Below, piece by piece: positions 45,004 to 53,795 of a DNA stretch of 64,000 nt (position 1 is the stretch's first letter; each line of letters opens with the position of its first letter). The translations under genes and the position numbers were made by a program. The DNA is from Candidatus Poribacteria bacterium (lineage in GTDB: Bacteria > Poribacteria > WGA-4E > WGA-3G). The notes under the pieces are model-generated. The model was not told the DNA's origin, made no database searches, and was given only the letters and a program-made list of their open reading frames with translations. Location: NCBI GenBank assembly GCA_003635185.1, contig PYJA01000021.1, positions 1 to 64,000 of the forward strand, read 5' to 3'.

Positions 45004-46386
45004 ATGGCAACTTTTATTAAACCGCGCGTCCCTCGCGGTATGCGTGACATTTTACCTGAACAGATGATTCGTAGGCAATATGTTATAGATGTTATTCGCG
45101 ACGTATTTGAAGAATTTGGATTTGAACCGTTACAGACTCCCGCGATGGAATTATCCGAAGTGCTTACCGGAAAATATGGACCAGATGCAGAAAAACTGAT
45201 TTATCAGGCAGGACACACAGGGGGTAAGGAGGATATTTCGCTTCGTTACGATCTTTCTGTGCCGCTTTGCCGAGTTGTAGCGATGTATCCACAACTACCG
45301 AAACCTTTTAAACGCTACCAAATTGACCCTGTGTGGCGTGCAGAACGTCCACAAAAGGGACGTTATCGCCAATTTTTTCAGTGTGATGCAGATACCGTTG
45401 GCAGCGATAGCATGTTAGCGGACGCGGAAAATGTCAATCTTATTTATCAAGTGTTGTCTCGCCTCGGATTCAAGCAATTTGAGATTAAAATCAACGATAG
45501 AAAACTGATTACGGGGATAGGGCAATTTTCAGGTGTTCCTACAGCACAACTGGGTGGACTCTATCGTTCTATTGATAAATTGGATAAGATCGGGTTAGAC
45601 GGTGTTACCGCAGAATTACGTGAAAATGAGATACCGGAAGATGTTATTAAAAAATTGCTCACACTACTGCAAATTGAAGGTGATTCTACAACGGTGCTAA
45701 ATGAAATGCAGGAACAACTTGGTGATTTAGAAATTGCCCGTGAAGGGACTGCTGAATTGAAGGAATTGATTGGCTATCTCACTACGCTTGGTGTTCCAGA
45801 AGAATGTTATAAGGTGAACGTGGCTATGGTGCGCGGATTGGAATACTATACGGGACCGATTTATGAAACGGTCATTGAAGAACCGAAGATCGGTAGTATC
45901 ACAGGTGGTGGTCGATATGATGAACTCATCGGGAGTTTTAGCAAACAGAGTTTTCCCGCAACAGGTACGAGCTTTGGTATTGAACGGATTATTGATGTTA
46001 TGGAAGAATTTGATATGTTTCCGTCTACTGTGGGGAAAACGGTAACGCAGGTCCTAATGACTTTTTTTGATGACGAGTTGATGAAAGAATCGCTTAAATT
46101 GGCTACGCAGCTACGTCAAGGTGGTATTCGAACAGAGGTCTATTTTCGTCCTACTAAACTCAGCACACAGATGAAATATGCCGATACGAAAGGAATCCCT
46201 TACGCTGTTATCCTCGGATCGGATGAGTTGGCTGCAGGTAATGCTGCTGTTCGGGATTTGGCAAGTAGAGAACAGGAAAATGTGCCGTTAGATAAAGTTG
46301 TTGAACGGATTAAGCAATTGATTAAAACATCAGAAGGGAGGCAACATTCTAAACAGATGAAGGTTGTTCTTGTATCACAGGAATAA
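45004..46386 (+). CDS. hisS: Histidyl-tRNA synthetase
   Basis: The 460-residue class II synthetase has all three motifs: VPRGMRDILPEQMI, YQIDPVWRAERPQKGRYRQF, and GGGRYDELIGSF with TGTSFGIERI containing the motif 3 Arg. The HisA peptide is RGLEYYTGPIYET. The anticodon domain ends near residue 440, and the last 20 residues (SEGRQHSKQMKVVLVSQE) come from the overlap with the minus-strand ATPase gene ending at 46349, so the tail is probably not ancestral. It belongs with hisZ and hisG. Confidence 0.94.
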   Translation: MATFIKPRVPRGMRDILPEQMIRRQYVIDVIRDVFEEFGFEPLQTPAMELSEVLTGKYGPDAEKLIYQAGHTGGKEDISLRYDLSVPLCRVVAMYPQLPKPFKRYQIDPVWRAERPQKGRYRQFFQCDADTVGSDSMLADAENVNLIYQVLSRLGFKQFEIKINDRKLITGIGQFSGVPTAQLGGLYRSIDKLDKIGLDGVTAELRENEIPEDVIKKLLTLLQIEGDSTTVLNEMQEQLGDLEIAREGTAELKELIGYLTTLGVPEECYKVNVAMVRGLEYYTGPIYETVIEEPKIGSITGGGRYDELIGSFSKQSFPATGTSFGIERIIDVMEEFDMFPSTVGKTVTQVLMTFFDDELMKESLKLATQLRQGGIRTEVYFRPTKLSTQMKYADTKGIPYAVILGSDELAAGNAAVRDLASREQENVPLDKVVERIKQLIKTSEGRQHSKQMKVVLVSQE

Positions 46387-47953
46387 CGTAGCTACGAATA
46401 GTAAAACCGTCCAATGTCTCTGTTTCTGCGCGAGCTTCAGGATTTGCGCGATGATCAAACACAACGTAATATCCTTCCACAGCACCTTCCGATTTGAGGT
46501 ACGCAGCGAGCTGCCGTTTGCCAGACTGATAACGACGTTCGCTTTCCCAAATCTTAGTTTCAACGATATATTTCTGTGTGTTGTGCAGGATAAGCAAGTC
46601 TATCCTACCACGTCCGGTTTGGACTTCAAGATACATTGTCCCGCGCACGATTCGAACAAACTGATCGAGGTAAGCGTAGAGGAGGTATTGTCCGACAAAC
46701 TCTTTCGGGGTATCTGGCACGTGTAAAATTTTAAATCCTACACGGGCAATAAAATCCTGAAAATTATCAAGCAGTGGTTCCATTTCAATTTTACCATCAG
46801 ACGTGAGGTAATCTGAAAATTCGGTATCCGAATTTTCGGGAAAATAATCCCCCTCAAGTCCGTTAATAAGGGGTTGGAATGCTTGAATAATGCAATGCTG
46901 ATAAATTGGATTGACTATTTTACACATACCATCGGTGCCTTTTGCAATAACACCATAAGTTGTGAGTTGATTCATAAGATCGTTACGTTGGTTGTACTGC
47001 ATGCCTTTGTCGTAAGAAACAATTTTCATGAGTAAACTTTCAAAACGAGGGTCTCTACGGATATTCGTAAGTAAATGTCTAATATTAACGTTGTCTTCCC
47101 CAAGTAGTAATGTTAGTCCGTTAGCAAAATGTGCCATCGTAATCGTTTCAGTTTTGGGAATATCCAATTCCTCAGTAAGAATTTGTGCGAATCGGTTCAC
47201 AAGGAACGGTTGACCAGCAGTCTGTTTATGGAGTGCTTCAATTACTTCAGGTGAAAAGGGTTGTCCGGTTTCATCTGTATACTGTGCAAATAATTCTTGT
47301 ACCTGTTGGTGAGTAAAGTTCGACAAATGAAACTCGTCTTGGATATTGAATGGAGAAACGGACCTGTCGTAGTTAAGTTGTGCTACGCTTTTGACTCCGA
47401 TGATGCCGACACTATAAGGACAACGCGTCTCATGGGACAAATAGATATTGCGAAGTGAATGCAGAAAATCGCTTAAAACAAGTTGCGGGATTCCATCAAA
47501 TTCATCTATAATTACAACGACTTTTTGGTCGTTATATTGATTATGCAAAGCACTTGAAAACTGTTGAAAAAAATCCATCATTGAAATGTGATTTGTGATC
47601 TTAGCGTTTTCAAGGAATTGTGTGAGTACGCCAGAAGGGGCATGTGCGCGTTTTTCAAAAACTTGTTCAATTTCTTTACGAACCCTTTTGCAGAAATCTT
47701 CGTAAAAATCAGAGGGGGAAAGGTTTTTATACGCTTCAAAATTGAGTTGAATCGGGAAATAGATTGACGACTCAGTCACGAGTGTGTCAAGTGCCATTCG
47801 GAAAAAAGTTGTCTTGCCAGTCTGCCGTGGCGCAAAGAGAACGATGTACCGTCCCTCTTCAACCCGTGCAAGAAAATCGGAAATCTCCTTGCTTCGAGAA
47901 ACAACATAATGTCGGTTTGGATAGACACGACCCTGAGTCCAAAAACGTCTCAT
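46349..47953 (-). CDS. AAA-like ATPase fused to PD-(D/E)xK domain, paralogue 2
   Basis: The 534-residue protein is a close copy of the one at 33445-35043. It has Walker A APRQTGKTTFFR, Walker B VVVIIDEFDGIPQ, YSVGIIGVKSVAQLNYDRS, and C-terminal RIDLLILHNTQKYIVETKIW. Conserved catalytic residues suggest function is kept. It converges on hisS with a 38-base overlap of the two 3' ends. It has the ribosome site GAGGTG. It stands apart from the XPB-Bax1 genes. Confidence 0.85.
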   Translation of the reverse strand: MRRFWTQGRVYPNRHYVVSRSKEISDFLARVEEGRYIVLFAPRQTGKTTFFRMALDTLVTESSIYFPIQLNFEAYKNLSPSDFYEDFCKRVRKEIEQVFEKRAHAPSGVLTQFLENAKITNHISMMDFFQQFSSALHNQYNDQKVVVIIDEFDGIPQLVLSDFLHSLRNIYLSHETRCPYSVGIIGVKSVAQLNYDRSVSPFNIQDEFHLSNFTHQQVQELFAQYTDETGQPFSPEVIEALHKQTAGQPFLVNRFAQILTEELDIPKTETITMAHFANGLTLLLGEDNVNIRHLLTNIRRDPRFESLLMKIVSYDKGMQYNQRNDLMNQLTTYGVIAKGTDGMCKIVNPIYQHCIIQAFQPLINGLEGDYFPENSDTEFSDYLTSDGKIEMEPLLDNFQDFIARVGFKILHVPDTPKEFVGQYLLYAYLDQFVRIVRGTMYLEVQTGRGRIDLLILHNTQKYIVETKIWESERRYQSGKRQLAAYLKSEGAVEGYYVVFDHRANPEARAETETLDGFTIRSYVIPVIQEQPSSV

Positions 47954-48048
47954 ATTTCACCTCGTTTCGTAAAATCTTCAATGGTTTATTGTATCACATC
48001 ATTTCCTAAAAATCTATAGTTAATTTTCAAAACGTAATCAATTGTCCC

Positions 48049-48210
48049 AGGACTTACGCATTTTCTCTTAAAGTCCCCCTTGATAAGGGGGATTGAGGGG
48101 GCGGGCCCCCATAGCGATAGCGTATGGGGAGATAAAAAGACGAAAAACACTGAAATACTGGACTATTTAACCCCCCTGCCCCCCTTATCAAGGGGGAATG
48201 CGTAAGTCCT
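48049..48210. mobile_element. MITE family 1, copy c (162 bp)
   Basis: The ends AGGACTTACGCAT (48049-48061) and ATGCGTAAGTCCT (48198-48210) are perfect inverted copies. Inside are CCCCCTTGATAAGGGGG and its complement plus an extra segment with GGGGGCGGGCCCCC. Confidence 0.85.
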
Positions 48211-48286
48211 GTGTACAACTGCAAACCAGAGACAGCATAACAACTATATTTTGTCCAAATAATATCAGAAATAAAGGGAGAAAAAG

Positions 48287-49459
48287 ATGATGAAATTCAA
48301 CAAACGTTCACGGATCCTTTGGAGTATTTTTACACTCGGTTTGATTGTTCAGGTGTTGCAACTGACAATCATTGGGTGTAGCCATACTTCGCCATACTAT
48401 CACCCTGATATACCTACCAGCGCAAAACAGAATATTGTAACGGAGAATACGCTCCATTACCGTATCTTGCTACTTGGAGACGGCGGGCAACCGAAACAGG
48501 ATGAACCTGTACTAAAAACGCTCAAAGCATGGGCGCAAAAAACACCAGAGAAGACCAGCATCGTTTTTTTAGGCGACAACATGTATCCTGATGGGATGAC
48601 AGAACAAAGACAGCACGAAGCGTCTATGAGACTCGGCCCACAAATAGAGGTTGTTCAATCTACGAATACACACGGTCTATTTATTCCCGGTAACCATGAT
48701 TGGACAAATGGCAAAAAGGAAGGGTATCGGGCACTTCTTGCCCAAGAAAAATATATCAATAATGCACTATCACACTCACCAAAATTCTTACCGCAGGGCG
48801 GCTCCCCGGGGCCGGTTGTGTTGGAACTGCCAAAGTCAACACCTATTGTGCGGATAATTGTGCTTGATACGCAGTGGTGGTTACATCAACACGAAAAACC
48901 GAAAAAATCTACAGAGAAAATTATAGCAGAACTCAAAGCCGCATTGGATACCGAATTACCTGTTATCGTTGTTGGACACCACCCTTTGCAAAGTTACGGA
49001 ATACACGGCGGTTTCTATGATTGGAAGTCGCACCTTTTTCCCGCCAGAATTGCGAAAAAATGGCTTTGGGTGCCGGTGCCAATCGTCGGTTCTCTCTACC
49101 CATTGGTGCGATGGCATCTGGTAAGGTCTGATCAAGACCTCAACGGTGCACGCAACAAAAATATGGTATCACAGCTTAATGCTGCTTTCTCAACCGCAAA
49201 AAAGACACCTCTTTTGATATACGCCTCTGGACATGAACATTCTCTACAAGTTTTAAAAGGAGATGTTACAGATTACTTACTCGTAAGTGGGCTTGCCTCA
49301 AGTGAAAAGGCGACAGAGGTTAGCCATGGGGATAATACGTTGTTTGCGCACCAACACACCGGGTTTATGGTAGTAGATTTTCTTACAAACGGAAAGGTTT
49401 TGCTACGAGTGGTTGAACCTGGAAGCAAAGAGGTATTGTTTCATCATTGGTTAAAATGA
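48287..49459 (+). CDS. Calcineurin-like metallophosphoesterase lipoprotein
   Basis: The 390-residue protein has a lipoprotein-type signal (cysteine 31 after LTIIG) and the metallophosphatase motifs LLLGDGGQ, FLGDNMYPDGM, GNHDWTNG, VVGHHPL and SGHEHSLQV, which make up the full two-metal site. It is thus an envelope phosphoesterase of the purple-acid-phosphatase-like class. The substrate is unknown. AAAGGGAG precedes the start (ATG ATG). Confidence 0.87.
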   Translation: MMKFNKRSRILWSIFTLGLIVQVLQLTIIGCSHTSPYYHPDIPTSAKQNIVTENTLHYRILLLGDGGQPKQDEPVLKTLKAWAQKTPEKTSIVFLGDNMYPDGMTEQRQHEASMRLGPQIEVVQSTNTHGLFIPGNHDWTNGKKEGYRALLAQEKYINNALSHSPKFLPQGGSPGPVVLELPKSTPIVRIIVLDTQWWLHQHEKPKKSTEKIIAELKAALDTELPVIVVGHHPLQSYGIHGGFYDWKSHLFPARIAKKWLWVPVPIVGSLYPLVRWHLVRSDQDLNGARNKNMVSQLNAAFSTAKKTPLLIYASGHEHSLQVLKGDVTDYLLVSGLASSEKATEVSHGDNTLFAHQHTGFMVVDFLTNGKVLLRVVEPGSKEVLFHHWLK

Positions 49460-49545
49460 TGGATTCTCATGGAAGGATAAGGTCTTATTTGTTATACCAT
49501 TCTATTAATTTTCTTTTATCACCTGTTGTTAGAATGGAGCGGAAT

Positions 49546-49572
49546 GCGACACAAACTGGAAGTTTATGCTAC
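49546..49572. repeat. REP-like half copy E
   Basis: CGACACAAACTGGAAGTTTA is followed by TGCTAC, the right arm of the REP family with no left arm. Confidence 0.5.
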
Positions 49573-49612
49573 TAAAAAGAGACGTTCTATGTTAGAAATG
49601 GTATTGTAACTT

Positions 49613-49894
49613 TTACTCTGCTTTATCGTCTTGACGAGCATATTTCAGGAATTCCATCTCCTTCAGGTGTGGTTCAACATCATCTAATTGTAAACGAATA
49701 TCAGTTAAATCATCAGAAACCTGCTTCAAATCTGTTTGGACCTGTTGATATGCCATTTTGGCTCTGTTGGAACTATAACCTCTTTTCCTAAGTAGTTGAG
49801 TAGTAATCAGTTTCACAGCAATGAGGACTGTAAAGGTTACGCTCACTGCTACAATTACCGTAAGTGTCGCAACAAAAAGTACGAATTTAGGCAT
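49613..49894 (-). CDS. Small coiled-coil membrane protein 1
   Basis: The 93-residue protein has one N-terminal membrane helix (FVLFVATLTVIVAVSVTFTV) and a helical tail with heptad character (YQQVQTDLKQVSDDLTDIRL). It has the ribosome site AGGAGA and starts 11 bases after the stop of the next gene upstream, so the two make a pair. The layout resembles small stress proteins such as PspB, but no family is claimed. Confidence 0.6.
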   Translation of the reverse strand: MPKFVLFVATLTVIVAVSVTFTVLIAVKLITTQLLRKRGYSSNRAKMAYQQVQTDLKQVSDDLTDIRLQLDDVEPHLKEMEFLKYARQDDKAE

Positions 49895-49905
49895 TACTTT
49901 CTCCT

Positions 49906-50142
49906 CTACTCAGCGATACCTTTCGCTATTTGGATAAGTTCTTGTAAATGTTTTTTCACGGCATCAACTTCGTTCCGCATTTCGGTTACTTGTTGCTGTA
50001 GCACCTCTATCTCACGTTGTGATGCTCCTTGTTGAAGTCCACGCTTCTTTTCGGCGTATGATGTGCCCATTGAGACACAACCAAGCACCGTTACTGTAAA
50101 ACAGCCACACACGATCAATGCTACGACTATGAATGTCATTTC
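49906..50142 (-). CDS. Small coiled-coil membrane protein 2
   Basis: The protein has one membrane helix (TFIVVALIVCGCFTVTVLGC) and a coiled coil (REIEVLQQQVTEMRNEVDAV). The start at 50142 (78 residues) is preferred because ATGGAG lies 11 bases before it. A longer form from 50157 or 50262 is possible. It is probably co-transcribed with the following 93-residue protein and looks like a paired partner. Function is unknown. Confidence 0.58.
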   Translation of the reverse strand, partial: EMTFIVVALIVCGCFTVTVLGCVSMGTSYAEKKRGLQQGASQREIEVLQQQVTEMRNEVDAVKKHLQELIQIAKGIAE

Positions 50143-50420
50143 AAAGTTCTCCATATCTATTGTGTTATTGGATATTAGAGTGTGTTCAATCCTAAAAGGA
50201 TAGTTAAATTTGAAAATTAGAAGTATTAAGTCTAATTTACTGAAATACTTGAAAGGCGTCAATTGCTTTTTCTAAAAACCGAGAACAAAGACATATTCCA
50301 CCAATGAATAGCAGTTTGGAAGAAGGGTAAATTCTATTAAACTTTTTAGATAATGTAAAGTCTAAAAGCAAAATATGAACTATACTTGACAAATAGCTGC
50401 TGAGAGATTGAGGCGAAAAT

Positions 50421-51194
50421 ATGCTTACACAAAAACAGAAGTTAGAATTCTATGAAAACGGTTATATTAAAGTTCCGGGTGTTGTGCCGAAGTTGATGAT
50501 AGATGCCGCCCGTAAGATGATCAATCATTCTATCGGTGCAGTAGGACTGCACGAAGGCGATTTAGAAAAGTTTCGGGCGCAATCATATTGCAATGAAATC
50601 CGAAACGCCCCGCAGATTGTAGATATTTTCAATAAAACGCCTATCCATAACATTGCTGAATTGTTGTTAGGTGAAGGCAACGTGCAAGTCCCAGGTTCAG
50701 CACAGATAGCACTTCGGTTTCCGATGCCATTGGATCGCGATGCAAAAGAACCTGGTGGACATCTGGATGGGTTAGGCAGTGGAACAAACGGTATGGCAAA
50801 AGGCGTTTATCGGCGCGGTTTTACAGCATTAGCAGTCGTTTATTTGGCAGATGTGCCAGAGCCGTATAGTGGGAATTTCACGGTATGGCCCAAATCGCAC
50901 AGTTTCTTCGCGGATTACTTTAAAAAGGAGGGGCATGAAATTCTTGCAAACGGCATGCCGCGCCCAGAACTTCCTGAAGGACCAACACAGGTTGTTGGAA
51001 AGGCAGGAGATGTGGTTTTAACACATCACCAGATTGTCCACTCCGCAGCACCGAATGCATCCGCAGACATCCGTTACGCAGTAATTTTCCGTTTGCGGCA
51101 TGTCGACTGTGAGAAAAACGGTTACGACGGTTACACCGACATTTGGCGTGAATGGCCAGGTATACAAGAAGCGATAGAAAATGGTAATGCCTAA
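50421..51194 (+). CDS. Phytanoyl-CoA dioxygenase (PhyH) family protein, second
   Basis: This 257-residue Fe(II)/2-oxoglutarate enzyme has the opening FYENGYIKVPGVVPKLMID, iron ligands in GGHLDGL, a distal His in THHQIVHSAAPN, and Arg in ADIRYAVIFRL. It differs much from the one at 14868, so the substrates probably differ. A terminator-like hairpin (51198-51225) follows. GAGGCG is near the start. Confidence 0.85.
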   Translation: MLTQKQKLEFYENGYIKVPGVVPKLMIDAARKMINHSIGAVGLHEGDLEKFRAQSYCNEIRNAPQIVDIFNKTPIHNIAELLLGEGNVQVPGSAQIALRFPMPLDRDAKEPGGHLDGLGSGTNGMAKGVYRRGFTALAVVYLADVPEPYSGNFTVWPKSHSFFADYFKKEGHEILANGMPRPELPEGPTQVVGKAGDVVLTHHQIVHSAAPNASADIRYAVIFRLRHVDCEKNGYDGYTDIWREWPGIQEAIENGNA

Positions 51195-51197
51195 AAG

Positions 51198-51235
51198 AAC
51201 GGGCGATTTAATTGAATCACCCGTTTAGTTTTATT
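51198..51235. terminator. Bidirectional terminator
   Basis: AACGGGCGATT (51198-51208) pairs with AATCACCCGTT (51215-51225) with one mismatch, followed by TTAGTTTTAT on + and by CTTTTAGG on minus. It lies between convergent genes. Confidence 0.7.
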
Positions 51236-52052
51236 TCTTGCTCTTGATTTCTGCCCATGTGATGCTCAATTTGTCAATTGGTTCAACAGCAAATGGATCC
51301 CCAGGCGCTTTAGCAAGACGTTCAACTTCCTCTGCAGAAATTGCTCGGTGGAACATTAGAAACTCATCCATCAACCCATTGAAAGTCCATTGGGGATTCC
51401 TTGCACCATCAAACGCAGTGGCTTCTGAGCCAGTTCCGATAAATCCGTAACGTGTTATCGCTTTTCCAATCATTTTGTTATTTGTATCTGTGGGCACCTC
51501 CACATCCAATTCACCATCAACGTATATCCGTTTCATTTCAGCATCAAAGGTTGCCACAATATGATGCCATTCATCATCAGCAACATCAGTTTTACTCCAC
51601 CAATCCCTTATAGGACAACAAACATCAAAGGCAACAAAGGTTGTGGCAGCGTTTCCACCTACATCATCACCTACAGCAAAACGGAAGAATTCACTTCGAT
51701 CCCAAGAGGCAATCAGACCTCTTTGTGCAGTCTTAACCCATACCGCAAGCGTCAGTTCCGGAAATAGGTCGGTATAATGGTGATTTCGCACCGAAATATA
51801 ATTGGCTGCGCCCCCTGGGAATTCCATACATTCGTTAACTTTACCTTCCACAATCTTGAGATTGCCGCGTACTAAACCGTGGTTTTCATTTTCTGACCCA
51901 TCCAAGACCTCCCCTTTTTCAAGGGTGTCCTCGTCAAAACTATAATAAATGACCAGGTCTTTTGCGCTGATTCCCTGCGCGTGGGCAATCAACGCTGGCA
52001 CTGTTAGAATTAGTGTTAACGTTAAAAGTTTAAAAATAAGAGAGTTTTTCAT
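51231..52052 (-). CDS. Secreted LamG-domain protein
   Basis: The 273-residue protein has a signal peptide (about 1-26, ending IAHAQG) and a LamG/concanavalin-like domain: VIYYSFDEDTLEKGEVLDGS, TLAVWVKTAQRGLIASWDR, WHHIVATFDAEMKRIYVDGE, and the closing MDEFLMFHRAISAEEVERL. It is therefore a sugar- or glycan-binding surface protein. The start has AAAGGAG nine bases upstream. No enzymatic domain is present. Confidence 0.88.
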   Translation of the reverse strand: MKNSLIFKLLTLTLILTVPALIAHAQGISAKDLVIYYSFDEDTLEKGEVLDGSENENHGLVRGNLKIVEGKVNECMEFPGGAANYISVRNHHYTDLFPELTLAVWVKTAQRGLIASWDRSEFFRFAVGDDVGGNAATTFVAFDVCCPIRDWWSKTDVADDEWHHIVATFDAEMKRIYVDGELDVEVPTDTNNKMIGKAITRYGFIGTGSEATAFDGARNPQWTFNGLMDEFLMFHRAISAEEVERLAKAPGDPFAVEPIDKLSITWAEIKSKK

Positions 52053-52107
52053 TTATAAGACTCCTTTATAGTAGGCGCGTTAAAAGCACGTCCGTTATAG
52101 TTGTTTA

Positions 52108-52557
52108 CTATAGTTTGGACAGTTTTAAGTTTTTTTAGTGACAAAAAGCAGAAAAGAGGGGCCCTTTTCAGAATAGATTTTTTTTGAAAGGGGCTTAGAA
52201 TGCCCCCCTTTCCCACTTAGAAACTATGTTATCAGAATATCAACCGGTTTTCAAGTATAAAATGAACTTCAATCATTTTCGCACTTATGTGAAAGGTTTG
52301 ATAAGGACTCCGCATCGTGGCACAATGACACAAATATATTTATCTACAAAACCTGAAACAACCTATTGGTCATTGCCGAAGTTTCTGGATTGTTCCAAAT
52401 GGTGTGTTGACGAACTCACATCGGTTTTGACGATTCTGTCAAAAATAATAGACCAGGACAGTGATTTCCAACAAAATTCAGAGAGACAAGAGGGCGGACA
52501 AGCCATATTTAACACTTGTTTGGAAGTCCTGAAAGGATAAAATTGTCCAACTATAGT
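52108..52557. mobile_element. Decayed insertion sequence, 450 bp, with inverted ends
   Basis: The left end, starting ACTATAGTTTGGACA (52108-52122), is an imperfect inverted copy of the right end TTGTCCAACTATAGT (52543-52557). Inside is a 104-codon reading frame (52226-52540) that looks like a transposase start. Most of the transposase is gone. The region 52053-52678 has nothing else. Confidence 0.55.
52226..52540 (+). pseudogene. Transposase N-terminal fragment
   Basis: The 104-residue product contains FNHFRTYVKGLIRTPHRGTM and YWSLPKFLDCSKW. These patterns remind me of the N-terminus of DDE transposases, but I cannot name the family with confidence. No DDE residues remain. The frame ends within the right end repeat of the surrounding 450-bp element. 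No good ribosome site is seen. Confidence 0.4.
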
Positions 52558-52678
52558 ACTAACAGTATACCACATTTTAGTTTGGACTATCAAGTAAAAT
52601 GTAGATGTATACTGGATTTGTAGCACTTTTTAAAATATTTTTGTTAGCCCAAAACTACTTGTTGCGAAGATATTTTGC

Positions 52679-53758
52679 TTAAGCACCACGATTCAACGGA
52701 TGTTCACGATTCGCTATCGGAAAAGGGACGCGCCCACCTGTGAGTTGAGATTCATAGGCACCTAAAATCATTTCCAATGCAGCAACAGCATCTTCAGCAG
52801 CGGAGATCGGTTTCCGATCATTCTCAATCGCATCAATCAGGTCGAGAATAGCGAGTTCATTGCCCTTTGAGAAAGGGGTATCGTCTAAATCAATCGCTTC
52901 CCATTCCTGTTCAGGATTTGAAGGCACTAATACAGGATAAGGATATACCATAAGACGATTAGCAACATCGCCACGGAGCGAGAAAGTGCCTTCACTGCCA
53001 ACAATTTCCATGCCGTATCTGCCAGAACCTGCTTGATCCTTACGTGATTGGAAGAAACCGGAGACACCACTCTCAAAAGCGAAATAACTATTAATGCAAT
53101 CACCAGCAACCGGTCCAACGGGTTCAGTCGGTTCGTGGTCATCGCCATAAGCGACTTCTTTTCCATCTTTGGTAACATGAGATTGCATCCATGCAACATC
53201 ACCAACGAAGAAACGCATCATATTAAATGTATGTGTGCCGAGGACAATCATATCCTCACCGCCGCCACGTCTGTCCTGCTTACCACTGGCATAAATGGCT
53301 TGGACGGTGCCGATCTTGCCATCATCAAGCATCTGTTTGATGGCATGCGTGGCAGGAAGGTAAACCGCTTGATGCGCTACAGCCACCTTTAATCCATGTT
53401 TTTTCGCTGTCTCAACAATTATATCGCCATCTGCAAGTGTACTCGTCATCGGTTTCTCACAATAGACGCTACATCCTGCTTCAAGACAAGCAGTTACCAT
53501 AGCAACATGTTCCGATGTCCAGCGTGGACAGACGCTCACAATGTCAAGTGTTTCTTTTTCTAACATGTCACGATAATCGGCGTAACTACGTAACGCCTTT
53601 GATTCTTCGACTGCTTTTGCCCTACCCGCTTCCTCAGGGTCAGAGATAGCAATAAATTCTACATTTTCTATGTTTCTGTATGCAATATGCAACCCGTGTC
53701 CGAAGTTTCCGGCACCGGTATGTCCAATTGCTGCCGCACGATATGTCTTTTGACTCAT
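52679..53758 (-). CDS. Gfo/Idh/MocA-family oxidoreductase
   Basis: The 359-residue NAD(P)-dependent dehydrogenase has an N-terminal Rossmann fold (AAAIGHTGAGNFGHGLHIAY), EAGCSVYCEKPMTST with the typical EKP motif, and a C-terminal alpha/beta domain (FQSRKDQAGSGRYGMEIVGS). Substrates in this family are sugars or inositols, and this one is not known. It is the last of four minus-strand genes with small gaps. AGAGGA precedes the start. Confidence 0.87.
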   Translation of the reverse strand: MSQKTYRAAAIGHTGAGNFGHGLHIAYRNIENVEFIAISDPEEAGRAKAVEESKALRSYADYRDMLEKETLDIVSVCPRWTSEHVAMVTACLEAGCSVYCEKPMTSTLADGDIIVETAKKHGLKVAVAHQAVYLPATHAIKQMLDDGKIGTVQAIYASGKQDRRGGGEDMIVLGTHTFNMMRFFVGDVAWMQSHVTKDGKEVAYGDDHEPTEPVGPVAGDCINSYFAFESGVSGFFQSRKDQAGSGRYGMEIVGSEGTFSLRGDVANRLMVYPYPVLVPSNPEQEWEAIDLDDTPFSKGNELAILDLIDAIENDRKPISAAEDAVAALEMILGAYESQLTGGRVPFPIANREHPLNRGA

Positions 53759-53795
53759 AAAATAGTTCCTCTTTGATAGGATTATGTAACTGTGT

